Origin: Corallococcus macrosporus DSM 14697
Lineage (GTDB): Bacteria; Myxococcota; Myxococcia; Myxococcales; Myxococcaceae
Assembly: GCF_002305895.1 (NCBI RefSeq)
Contig: NZ_CP022203.1
Span: 8,652,001 to 8,716,000, forward strand
DNA: 64,000 nucleotides
Reading direction: 5' to 3'
Shown here: positions 8,110 through 15,936 of the stretch, piece by piece
How the letters are laid out: each line of letters begins with the position of its first letter
Numbering within the stretch: position 1 is the first letter of the stretch
The notes under the pieces: model-generated
Seen by the model: only the letters and a program-made list of their open reading frames with translations
Told to the model about the DNA's origin: nothing
Databases searched by the model: none
Translations under genes and position numbers: made by a program

Positions 8110-9033
8110 GTGTTCCCCCCTGGCTCGTTGGTGATGGCGGCGGTGGTGCTCCTGCTGGGCACGGCGGCGGTGGCCCAGACACCGAACACGAAGCGCTGGC
8201 GGCGCATCGAGCGGGCCCTGGTCCTGAGCGCGGGCGCGGGTGAGCCCGTCCAGCGGCTCCGGCTGGCGCCCGGCGTGGTGACCACGGTGCTGCTCGACTC
8301 GGGCGCCGTGCTGGAAGGTGAGCTGCCCGAGGCCCTGCGCGGGCTGTTCTCCCGGCTGGACGTCACGGGGACGCATCTGCTGCTTCAGCCCACCGTCGTC
8401 ATGCCCGCGCAGGGCGTCCCGCCGCTGGTGCTGCGCTTCACGGACGCGGCCGCGCCACAACGGCTGGTCCTGGAGCTGACCACCGAGGCCAACGTGGTGG
8501 ACTCGGTCGTCGACGTCCGGCGCCACCCCGCCACCGTGGCGCAACTGGAGGCCGAGCTGGTGGCGCTGCGTGAGCGCAACGCATTGCTGGAGGCCCGGCT
8601 GGCCACGGCTCGCCGGCAGGCGCCACACCCGGGCCTCGCGGGCGCCATCCTCTCCGGCGCCATCGGCATCACGGGGGTTCTCGAAACATGGCTGGATGCC
8701 CCAGCCAGCGAAGCGGAACTCAAGGTCCGCCAGCTTAATAGCTATCGCTCCGGGTCGTGGGTGGCGGTCGCGGTGAAGCTGGAAAACCCACCAGGCGATG
8801 TGCCCTGGCAACCGGGCATCGCGCGGCTGACCTCGCTGGACTCGAACGGGCAGCCAACAGACGAGCCGATGGAGCTGCCCCTGTTGCTGAAAGAACCGCG
8901 TCTGTTGCCTGGCCAGAGCGCGGTCGCCGTCGTGCAGTGGCCCGTCCCTTCGCGCCCGCCAGCCGCCTACGCGCTGGAGCTTTGGGACACTGGCCGGCGC
9001 CGCGGTGCGCGATGGGCGCGACTGAAACCGTAG
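8110..9033 (+). CDS. DUF2381 secreted protein
   Basis: 307-residue member of DUF2381, a paralogous family (TIGR02268) found mainly in Myxococcus and relatives; its function is unknown. A signal peptide is clear, with a hydrophobic stretch MAAVVLLLGTAAVAQ ending in an AVA-Q cleavage site, so the protein is exported. The family pattern continues with beta-rich segments, a coiled-coil stretch TVAQLEAELVALRERNALLEARL near residues 140-165, and a C-terminal domain of strands. The start is the GTG at 8110; an ATG eight codons later would give the same signal peptide. A Ser/Thr kinase gene follows after 30 bp. DUF2381 genes commonly sit next to such kinases, which suggests a shared sensing role. Confidence 0.85.
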   Translation: MFPPGSLVMAAVVLLLGTAAVAQTPNTKRWRRIERALVLSAGAGEPVQRLRLAPGVVTTVLLDSGAVLEGELPEALRGLFSRLDVTGTHLLLQPTVVMPAQGVPPLVLRFTDAAAPQRLVLELTTEANVVDSVVDVRRHPATVAQLEAELVALRERNALLEARLATARRQAPHPGLAGAILSGAIGITGVLETWLDAPASEAELKVRQLNSYRSGSWVAVAVKLENPPGDVPWQPGIARLTSLDSNGQPTDEPMELPLLLKEPRLLPGQSAVAVVQWPVPSRPPAAYALELWDTGRRRGARWARLKP

Positions 9034-9063
9034 ACGTGCACGACAGTCTCGAAGGAACTCGCC

Positions 9064-10920
9064 ATGCGACTGGAGTCGAACGCATCTTCCCCAGGCCCCC
9101 TCGTGCTGTCCCCACAGGCCTTGCCTGTTGGCACCCGCGTGGAGCGCTGGCGCGTGGAGCGCCGCATCGGAGGCGGTGGCAACGGCACGGTGTATGAAGT
9201 GCGCTCGCGCCCCGAAGGCCGCAGCTACGCGCTCAAGCTGGCCCATGCCCCCGACGACCCCCGCTTCCAGCGCGAGGCACGGACGCTTCGCCTGCTCCGC
9301 CACCCTGGCGTGGTGCGGCTGCAAGCAACGGGGACCTGGCGCGCCGGGGCCACCGCCTATCCCTACCTCGTGATGGAGCATGTGCGCGGCCGCACGCTGT
9401 ACGACTGGTCTCGGGCGCGAAATCCGACGGCGCGGCACGTCGCCAGTCTGCTGGCGCAGGCCGCGTGGGCCTTGGACGCCGCGCATCGCAGACAGGTGCT
9501 TCACCGCGACTTCAAGGGGGAGAACCTCCGCGTCGAGGAACACGGAAGGCTGGTTGTGCTGGACTGGGGCGCGGGCTGGCATCCCCGCGCCGCCCCCATC
9601 ACCTCCGCCGCGCGACTGCCGCCCGGGACCGGGCCCTATCGCAGTCCCCAGGCCATCCTCTGGAGCATGAGGGCTCCCCGGCAGACCGCCTGCTCCGAGC
9701 ACTACCCCTACACGGTGGAGGACGAGCTGTACTCGGTGGGCGTCACCTTCTACCGCTTGGTGGTTGAGCAATATCCGCCGCTCGTCCTGGACAAGGCTCA
9801 CGCCCCAGCGATCTCCGCCACCGTGAGAGCCCTCAACCCGCGTGTGCCCGAGCCGCTCGCGCGCTGGATTGAGAGACTGCTCGCGTTCGCCCCCGAGGCC
9901 CGGCCGCGCGGCGCGGGGTACCTCGCTCGGGAAGTCCAACACGCCCAGGCCCACGGCGGACCGGATTGGGACGTCCCGCTGTTCGGCTGGTACGAGGGGC
10001 CCTCCACGGCGACCCGCACGACACAGGAAGAGGACCCCTGGGGCCCCGTGGCGCCGGGAGAGGAAGCAGCCCTCCTCCAGGCGCGGGCCCTGCGCGAGGC
10101 CCGGGTTCAGCACCATCGCCTGAGCCGCTGGCTGCGGCGCCGGATACGCTCGGAGGTCCAGACGCAACCGCGCACGGAACCAGCGAGCCCTCCAGAGCCG
10201 CGGCCCAAGGGCCGGTGGATGCGAGCCGCCGGAGGCCTGACGTTGGTTGCGTGCATGGCCTGGGGACTGATGCTCGCGGGCCCGCCTCACACCGCTCCCG
10301 CGCCGTCCCAGCCTGTTCAGCAACTGGCGCGGCCCCGAGGACCAACCGACACTGGCGCACCCGCCACGGCCCTTCCGTTTTCCACCGCCGCGCCGCCATG
10401 GCCGGGAAATGCCATGCCCACGACCGAGCCACACGCGCGCTGTATCCCCCGACTCCACCGCTACATTCTGGCTGCATTCACAGCAGCCCATCTCAATGCC
10501 TGCTCAGGACCCCAGGTCCGGCCCGAGCCCGCGCGTTGCCCTTCCGAAGCCCTGGAGGCCATGAGCCAGCTCGGGCTCGATCTGAGATCCCACGGGCCCA
10601 TCCAGTTCGACATCCAGCAGCCAGACGACTCGTACCAGACGAACTACAGCATCGTCGTCAGCGACGGCCCCATCACCAGTCGGCTCGACGAACCCATGGG
10701 CCGCCTCCCGGCGAACACACTCTTCTACGGACGCATCTGGACCGGCGGCGAGAAGATCCAGGGCCGCTACACGCTCGCCCGGACGCCAGACGGCAGCGAG
10801 TACCCGGTGTGCTTCATCCTGGGCAATGAAACGGGCATGTCCAAGTACCGGGGCTCACGGCCCGGCCATACCCGCGCGCATCCGTGGTCCAACGCCCAGG
10901 TGGTGCACCACTTCCCCTGA
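9064..10920 (+). CDS. Membrane-anchored Ser/Thr protein kinase
   Basis: 618-residue eukaryotic-like kinase. The kinase domain covers about residues 25-290: Gly-rich loop GGGGNGTVYEV, ATP-binding lysine in YALKLA, catalytic loop HRDFKGENL, then DWG in place of the usual DFG. The Asp that binds metal is kept, so activity is likely. A single transmembrane segment (LTLVACMAWGLMLAG, about 395-410) separates the cytoplasmic kinase from an outside C-terminal domain of about 200 residues that I do not recognise. It follows the DUF2381 gene by 30 bp on the same strand and probably shares its transcript, which would place an exported protein and a kinase with an external sensor in one unit. Confidence 0.88.
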   Translation: MRLESNASSPGPLVLSPQALPVGTRVERWRVERRIGGGGNGTVYEVRSRPEGRSYALKLAHAPDDPRFQREARTLRLLRHPGVVRLQATGTWRAGATAYPYLVMEHVRGRTLYDWSRARNPTARHVASLLAQAAWALDAAHRRQVLHRDFKGENLRVEEHGRLVVLDWGAGWHPRAAPITSAARLPPGTGPYRSPQAILWSMRAPRQTACSEHYPYTVEDELYSVGVTFYRLVVEQYPPLVLDKAHAPAISATVRALNPRVPEPLARWIERLLAFAPEARPRGAGYLAREVQHAQAHGGPDWDVPLFGWYEGPSTATRTTQEEDPWGPVAPGEEAALLQARALREARVQHHRLSRWLRRRIRSEVQTQPRTEPASPPEPRPKGRWMRAAGGLTLVACMAWGLMLAGPPHTAPAPSQPVQQLARPRGPTDTGAPATALPFSTAAPPWPGNAMPTTEPHARCIPRLHRYILAAFTAAHLNACSGPQVRPEPARCPSEALEAMSQLGLDLRSHGPIQFDIQQPDDSYQTNYSIVVSDGPITSRLDEPMGRLPANTLFYGRIWTGGEKIQGRYTLARTPDGSEYPVCFILGNETGMSKYRGSRPGHTRAHPWSNAQVVHHFP

Positions 10921-10925
10921 CGCGA

Positions 10926-10943
10926 CGCCGCGGCCTCACGGCG
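10926..10943. terminator. Possible small hairpin between convergent genes
   Basis: A 5-bp inverted repeat (CGCCG / CGGCG) lies between the kinase stop and the stop of the opposing permease gene. It is short and has no T-run, so it is only a weak candidate. Confidence 0.25.
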
Positions 10944-12024
10944 GCTCAATCGATGGCGGCGTCTCCAGGACACGCGCCTCGTTGCGCAGGCGCAGCTCGT
11001 TGCCCACGGCGGAGAGGACCGCCGCGACGGGCACGGCGAGGAAGGCGCCCGCCACGCCGAAGAGCACGCCCCCGGCGGTGATGGCCAGCAAGATGACCAC
11101 CGGGTGCAGCGGCACCGCGCGCCCCATCACCACGGGCTCCAGGACGTTGCCCTCCAGTTGCTGCACGCCCAGCACCACGAGCAGGACCAGGAGCGCGTCG
11201 AGCGGCCCGTTGGTGATGAGGGCCACCAGCACCGCGACGCCGCCCGCCAGCGTGGCGCCGACGACGGGGAAGAACCCGCCCAGGAAGGTGAGCGCCGCCA
11301 GCGGCAGCACGAGCGGCACGCCGATGATGGCCAAGCCAGCGCCGATGCCCACCGCGTCCGCCAGCGCCACGATGACGACGCCGCGCAGGTAGCCGCTGAG
11401 CGTCCCCCAGGCGCGCAGGCCCACGGCGCGCGCGGTCTCACGGCGTGCCGGAGACACCCGGGCCAGCAGCCAGCCTCCAATCTGCTCCGCGTCCTTCACG
11501 AAGAAGAACAGCAGCGTCAGCGTCAGCAGCACGCCCGCCACCGCCTGCGCCGCCAGGTTGGCGCCCGCCAGGACGCCGGTGGTGATGCGGCCCGCGTTCG
11601 ACTTCAGGAAGACGAGCCCCTGTTGCAACAAGCCGTCGAGCTGCGCCCGGGACACAGGCAGCTTCCAGGTGACCCAGTCGATGGCCTCATTCAAGCCCGC
11701 CTGCACGTTCGAGCCCGCGGCGCTCACCTGCTGGATGATGCGCGGCACGAGCACGAACAGCCCCGCGACCCCCACCAGGAGCAGCACCAGCAGCGCCAGC
11801 AGCGTCGCGAGCGCCCGGGGCACCCGGCGGGCCGACAGCCACCGCACCGGAGGATGCAGCAGGGTCGCCAGCAGCAGCGCCACCACCGAGGGCAAGACGA
11901 TGAGGTAGAGCCGCGCCAGGAGCACCACGAGCGCCACCACGGCGACAGCAATCACCAGCAGCTTGCCGCTGAACAGCGCGCCGCGCGTGAGCCAGGAAGC
12001 AGGAGGGGTGTCCGGGGTGGCCAT
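10936..12024 (-). CDS. AI-2E family (PerM-like) membrane transporter
   Basis: 362-residue integral membrane protein of the AI-2E/PerM family; members export small molecules or act as ion antiporters, and the substrate here cannot be told. Around seven to eight hydrophobic helices are visible, including VIAVAVVALVVLLARLYLIV near the start and ILLAITAGGVLFGVAGAFLA near the end. Family landmarks are present: LLFFFVKDAE after the third-fourth helices, PLAALTFLGGFFPVVGATLA, and the NVLEPVVMGRAVPLHP segment. The ATG at 12024 (MATPDTPPASW) was chosen over upstream in-frame codons because the upstream extension is Cys-rich and has no place in the family. It converges on the kinase gene with 15 bp between the stops. 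Confidence 0.88.
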   Translation of the reverse strand: MATPDTPPASWLTRGALFSGKLLVIAVAVVALVVLLARLYLIVLPSVVALLLATLLHPPVRWLSARRVPRALATLLALLVLLLVGVAGLFVLVPRIIQQVSAAGSNVQAGLNEAIDWVTWKLPVSRAQLDGLLQQGLVFLKSNAGRITTGVLAGANLAAQAVAGVLLTLTLLFFFVKDAEQIGGWLLARVSPARRETARAVGLRAWGTLSGYLRGVVIVALADAVGIGAGLAIIGVPLVLPLAALTFLGGFFPVVGATLAGGVAVLVALITNGPLDALLVLLVVLGVQQLEGNVLEPVVMGRAVPLHPVVILLAITAGGVLFGVAGAFLAVPVAAVLSAVGNELRLRNEARVLETPPSIEPP

Positions 12025-12173
12025 GCGTCGTGCGCACCCTATGCACGAAGCGGCGCATGGCACCCGGAGGCCACCTGCCGGTGTGGCCTCATGAACGGAC
12101 GGCGAGGACGCGCGGCGGGAATCCAACGGATGCCCCGGGCGCCCCGGCCCTCAGCGGGGCGCCCCGTGGGACC

Positions 12174-13094
12174 TCAGGGGACGTTCACCGGGACGGTCTG
12201 CATGAAGGGCACCTGGAGGTCCGTGGGGCGCATCAGCTCGGGGCGGCCGCCCGGGGTGCCGCCATTCTTGTACGTGTTGAGCTGACCGTTGATGGTCCAC
12301 TGTCCGGGCTGGTTGGCGGTCCCCTGCGAGTAGTGGATGAAGGGCGTGGCGCCCGCCGGGAGGCCATGCTTGCCGGTGGGGAGCGAGTAGTCCGCCGGCG
12401 TGAAGCTCCCCGCGGGCTTGAGGTTCGGGTGCTGCGACAGGAAGCCGTCCAGCTCCGCCTTGCCGTTCTTCGAGTAGTCCGCGTGGTGGAGGAAGGACAG
12501 GTTGTTTTGCTTCGTGTCGTGCAGGGCGTGGATGGCGCAGCCGTTGAGCGCGCCCGTCACCACCGTGGTCGGCTCCCCCGGACGCGGGTGCAGCGGCACG
12601 CCCTGGATGCCCGCGAACTTGCCCTCGCCCGTGGACAGGTAGTGCATGTAATGCGCCGGGATGCCCTGGCCCCCCGCGGGCGACACAGACAGGTTCGTGT
12701 TGCCCTGGTGCTGGTGGGCGTTGAGCGTCACCCTTGAGTCATTCGCGTTGACGAAGGGCTTCTGGGCCGTGGGGAGCGCCACGCCCTGGGGCGCGCTGCC
12801 CGGGAACATGTTGTAGGCGTTGAGGATGTTCTGCCCCGAGTAGCCCAGCGGGTTCGCGCCGAACGACGACGTGACGTCCTTGCCCGGCTGCGGCGTGGGC
12901 TGGGCGTTCACCTTGCCCGCGGAGGGCTTGCTGCCCTGCGCGTCGAACCCGTCCTTGACGGGGCCCGGCTTGGGCGTGGGCTTGGACTCCACGGGCGGAG
13001 GGGCGCTCGGCTTGTTCGGCCCGCTGCCGGAGGCCGAGGGGCTCTTGGGGACAGAGGGGCTCTTGAACAAACCGCCGAGCTTGATGCCTTTCAT
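12174..13094 (-). CDS. Unknown protein, possible CNF/BLF1-like glutamine deamidase
   Basis: 306-residue protein with a low-complexity N-terminal third rich in Pro, Ser and Lys (residues 10-85), then a compact domain. No signal peptide is seen. The domain contains GALNGCAIHALHDTK followed by FLHHAD, a Cys in an L-x-GC setting with His residues 17 and 18 positions later. CNF1 and BLF1 deamidases have a catalytic Cys in LSGC and a His 12-15 positions on, so this could be the same fold. That is inference from a short motif; the Ser is Asn here. The ATG at 13094 (MKGIKLGGLF) was chosen because upstream codons give an unlikely sequence. It stands alone between a permease and a MarR gene, and no secretion partner is seen nearby. 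Confidence 0.6.
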   Translation of the reverse strand: MKGIKLGGLFKSPSVPKSPSASGSGPNKPSAPPPVESKPTPKPGPVKDGFDAQGSKPSAGKVNAQPTPQPGKDVTSSFGANPLGYSGQNILNAYNMFPGSAPQGVALPTAQKPFVNANDSRVTLNAHQHQGNTNLSVSPAGGQGIPAHYMHYLSTGEGKFAGIQGVPLHPRPGEPTTVVTGALNGCAIHALHDTKQNNLSFLHHADYSKNGKAELDGFLSQHPNLKPAGSFTPADYSLPTGKHGLPAGATPFIHYSQGTANQPGQWTINGQLNTYKNGGTPGGRPELMRPTDLQVPFMQTVPVNVP

Positions 13095-13331
13095 GGGAGG
13101 GGCTCCTGTCTTCGATGACTGGCCAGACGCCAAGGCAACTTCCAGGCCAGCCACGGTGGTCAGGGGCTCCGCACGGGACGCGCTGGAAACACAGAGACTT
13201 ACGAACCCCAGGGGGACGCGGTGGCCCTTGTCCGCGCACGCGAGGCTGGTGACAGGCGTCCGTGCCCTGGTGAGTCCAGTCACCACCCCACAGCCTCCAG
13301 ACGCCCGGGCGAAGGCCCGCGCGGGGGCACG

Positions 13332-13739
13332 TCAGGTCATCTTCTCCAGCAGCCCCCGCAGCTCCGCCTGCTGCGTGGCGCTCAGGCGCCCGAGCCGCTC
13401 GCCGAAGGCGCCTGAGAGCAACGCGGTGCCCTGCTGCATCGCCTTGCGCCCCGCGGGCGTGAGGTGCAGGCGGTGCCGCCGCAAATCCTCGGTGTCGATT
13501 TCACGGCGCAGGAAGCCCGCCGCCTCGAGCCGCTTCACGTACAGCGTCACCGAGGGCTTGGGGATGCACAGGACGGACGCCAGCTCGGCTGGGTAGGGGT
13601 GTTCATCCACCTCCGCGAGCACGAAGAGTTCCTTCGTCTCCAGCCCCAGCGCGGCGAGGTCCGCGGCCACGCTGGAAATCACCGCCATCAGCAGCCGGTG
13701 GTTGAGCGACCAGATTCTCGCCGGGTCGATTTTCGCCAT
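13332..13739 (-). CDS. MarR-family transcriptional regulator
   Basis: 135-residue winged-helix repressor of the MarR family. The DNA-binding helices are in LASVLCIPKPSVTLYVKRLEAAGFL (about 55-80), followed by the wing RREIDTEDLRRHRLHLTPAGR, which carries the conserved Asp-Arg wing residues. It forms a dimer by its terminal helices. It is divergent from an aldo-keto reductase gene 94 bp away, with an AT-rich operator-like sequence between them, so it probably represses that gene and itself. The inducing ligand is not evident. Confidence 0.9.
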   Translation of the reverse strand: MAKIDPARIWSLNHRLLMAVISSVAADLAALGLETKELFVLAEVDEHPYPAELASVLCIPKPSVTLYVKRLEAAGFLRREIDTEDLRRHRLHLTPAGRKAMQQGTALLSGAFGERLGRLSATQQAELRGLLEKMT

Positions 13740-13764
13740 GGTTCCATGCGCGGAAACTGGTTCA

Positions 13765-13775
13765 TGGTTAAACCA
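13765..13775. promoter_or_regulatory. Inverted repeat TGGTT-A-AACCA in the marR-reductase intergenic region
   Basis: A perfect 5-bp inverted repeat around one base lies in the AT-rich 93-bp gap between the divergent starts. A half-matching CTGGTT sits just to its left. It is a good candidate for the MarR operator. Confidence 0.5.
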
Positions 13776-13832
13776 ATTCCAGATTGAACTAATTCGCCGT
13801 CCCTACAATGTAGCACGCCCCAGGAGCCCACC

Positions 13833-14918
13833 ATGCCTCTGAACCACTACGTGACGCTCGGCCGGTCCGGCCTGCGCGTGAGCCCGCTGTGCCTCGGTGC
13901 CATGACCTTTGGTGAAGACCTCGGCTGGGGGTCCAGCGTCGAGGAATCCCAGCAAATCATCGACCGGTACCTCGAGCTCGGCGGCAACTTCATCGACACC
14001 GCGAACTTCTACACGAAGAGCCACTCCGAGAAGATTCTCGGCGACCACGTGGGCCGCCACCCGGCCCGTCGCGACCGGCTGGTGATTGCGACGAAGTTCA
14101 GCGGCAATCTGTACCCGGGGGACCCGAACGGCGGCGGCTCCGGCCGCAAGTCCATCATCAACGCGGCCGAGCACTCGCTCCGCCGCCTGCAGACCGACTA
14201 CATCGACCTGTACTGGCTGCATAACTGGGACATCCACACGCCCATCGAGGAGACGATGGCCGCGCTGGAGGACCTGGTCCGGGCGGGAAAGGTCCGCTAC
14301 ATCGGCGTCTCGGACACGCCTGCCTGGAAGATTGCCCAGGCCAACGTGCTGGCGCACTTCCGGGGCTGGTCGTCCTTCATTGGACTGCAGATTGAGTACT
14401 CCCTGCTGGAGCGCAGCGTGGAGCAGGAGCTCGTGCCCATGGCGCTCGAGTTCGGGCTGGGCATCACCCCGTGGTCTCCGCTGAAGAGCGGCGCGCTCAG
14501 CGGCAAGTACACCCGCGCGAACGCCGGGCAACTGAAGGGTGACCGGAGCGCCTTCCTGGACCATGTCCTGAACGAGAAGACCTACGCCCTGGTCGACGAG
14601 CTGGGCACCATCGCCCGCGAGCACGGGAGCACCGTGGCGCGCGTGGCGCTGGCCTGGGTGCAGGCGCAGCCGGGCGTGAGCTCGACCATCATCGGCGCAC
14701 GGCGGCTGTCGCAGTTGGAGGACAACGTGGGGGCGCTCGAGGTGAAGCTGACCGCCGAGCAGCTCGCCCGGCTCGACGCGCTGACGAAGCCGGCCTTCGG
14801 GTTCCCCCAGAGCATGCAGCCCATGTTCCCCAGCATCCACAACGGCGGCACCACGGTGAACGGCGTCTTCGCGGAGCCGTCCGGCTTCGGCGTGCAGCGG
14901 GGCGACACGGTGTACTGA
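13833..14918 (+). CDS. Aldo/keto reductase
   Basis: 361-residue NADPH-dependent oxidoreductase of the aldo-keto reductase superfamily, close to the group that includes E. coli YajO and potassium-channel beta subunits. The barrel starts LGRSGLRVSPLCLGAMTFG. The catalytic tetrad is visible: Asp and Tyr in FIDTANFYTKSHSE (about residues 52-65), Lys in VIATKFSG, and His in YWLHNWD. The C-terminal cofactor site is in STIIGARRLSQLEDNVGAL. It is divergent from the MarR gene, which likely controls it in response to a reactive carbonyl or drug. The stop codon lies in one arm of a hairpin shared with the opposing gene. Confidence 0.92.
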   Translation: MPLNHYVTLGRSGLRVSPLCLGAMTFGEDLGWGSSVEESQQIIDRYLELGGNFIDTANFYTKSHSEKILGDHVGRHPARRDRLVIATKFSGNLYPGDPNGGGSGRKSIINAAEHSLRRLQTDYIDLYWLHNWDIHTPIEETMAALEDLVRAGKVRYIGVSDTPAWKIAQANVLAHFRGWSSFIGLQIEYSLLERSVEQELVPMALEFGLGITPWSPLKSGALSGKYTRANAGQLKGDRSAFLDHVLNEKTYALVDELGTIAREHGSTVARVALAWVQAQPGVSSTIIGARRLSQLEDNVGALEVKLTAEQLARLDALTKPAFGFPQSMQPMFPSIHNGGTTVNGVFAEPSGFGVQRGDTVY

Positions 14919-14952
14919 CGCGCCAGGGGACCCGCGCGTCCACGGCGCGTCA
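14916..14952. terminator. Bidirectional terminator hairpin containing both stop codons
   Basis: TGACGCGCC at 14916-14924 and GGCGCGTCA at 14944-14952 are perfect 9-bp inverted arms around a 19-nt loop. Each arm begins with the TGA stop of one of the two convergent genes, so a single symmetrical stem serves the ends of both. Confidence 0.6.
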
Positions 14953-15936
14953 CTCGTCCGCGCCCTTCCGCTTCGCGCGCCGCGTGGGCGGCTTCGCGCG
15001 GCTCCGGCGCCTCGGCGCCGTGGCCGGCGCATCCGCAGCTCCCGGCTCCTCGAGCGCGATGCGCCGCGCCCGCTCCGCCGCCGCGCGGACCGGGGGCGCG
15101 AGCACCTCTCCAGGCGTGACGTTCGCGCTCCAGGACGCGGGCGCCCCCAACTGCCGCAGCACCGCGCCGGAGGCGGAGGGGACGTCGAAGGTGAAGCCCA
15201 GCGCCGGCAGCGGCTCGCGCGGGGCGTCGTAACCGGCTCGCGTCAGCTTGCCCGGCTTCACGCTCGGAATCGCGGGGGCGTCCGCCGCGCGCCTCCGCTT
15301 CGCCGCGCCGCGCCGCGTGGCCCCCTCCCCGTCCGAGCCCGCCCCACGCGCGGCCCGCAGCGCGCTCAACACCTGCTCCTTCGTCCGGCCGCGCAGCTCG
15401 AACAGGAGGAACGGGTCGTGGTCCAACGCCTCGCCCAGGACGTAGTGCGTCGCGGCGACGTGCTTGCATGGGTCGCCCCAGTCCGGACATGAGCACTCGG
15501 TCATCAGCTCCCCGCGGCTCCGTGGGAAGAGGCTGCCCCCCGCCGCGAGGAAGACCTCGTCGATGGCCTGGGGCATCGCCCCCGCGAGCAGCTCCGCGGC
15601 GTACTGCGCCCTGCCCGCCATCCCCGCGATGGCCTTCTCCCACACGCCGTCGTCGAGCCGCTTGAGCGTCAGCGAGATGGCGTAGGGCTTCGGGCGCGAG
15701 CCCGTCACCCGCGCGGTGACCTCGCCGCGCTGGATGACCAGGTCATGCGTGCGCCCCGCACGCGCATACGTCCGTCCCCGGGACAGCCGCCCCGAGTCCC
15801 CTCCGAGGACGCGCTCCAGCGCCTCCAGCCACCGCTGGCCCCACCACGTGGTGCCCGCCTTCTTCATCTTGATGCCATGCGCGGGCGGCGGGCGCTTCGG
15901 CGTGGACGGCCAGCCCCAGAAGTCCCTGTCGCTCAT
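14950..15936 (-). CDS. SWIM zinc-finger protein
   Basis: 328-residue protein with a SWIM zinc finger, the CxCx(n)CxH motif, seen as CSCPDWGDPCKHVAATHYVL near residues 148-167. SWIM domains bind nucleic acid or proteins. The N-terminus (FWGWPSTPKRPPPAHGIKMK) matches a common bacterial SWIM family encoded beside SNF2 helicases. The C-terminal 80 residues are Arg- and Pro-rich and end KPPTRRAKRKGADE, likely disordered and basic. Its ATG overlaps the stop of the SNF2 gene by 4 nt (ATGA), so the two are translationally coupled and probably work together on DNA or chromatin-like complexes. Confidence 0.9.
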   Translation of the reverse strand: MSDRDFWGWPSTPKRPPPAHGIKMKKAGTTWWGQRWLEALERVLGGDSGRLSRGRTYARAGRTHDLVIQRGEVTARVTGSRPKPYAISLTLKRLDDGVWEKAIAGMAGRAQYAAELLAGAMPQAIDEVFLAAGGSLFPRSRGELMTECSCPDWGDPCKHVAATHYVLGEALDHDPFLLFELRGRTKEQVLSALRAARGAGSDGEGATRRGAAKRRRAADAPAIPSVKPGKLTRAGYDAPREPLPALGFTFDVPSASGAVLRQLGAPASWSANVTPGEVLAPPVRAAAERARRIALEEPGAADAPATAPRRRSRAKPPTRRAKRKGADE

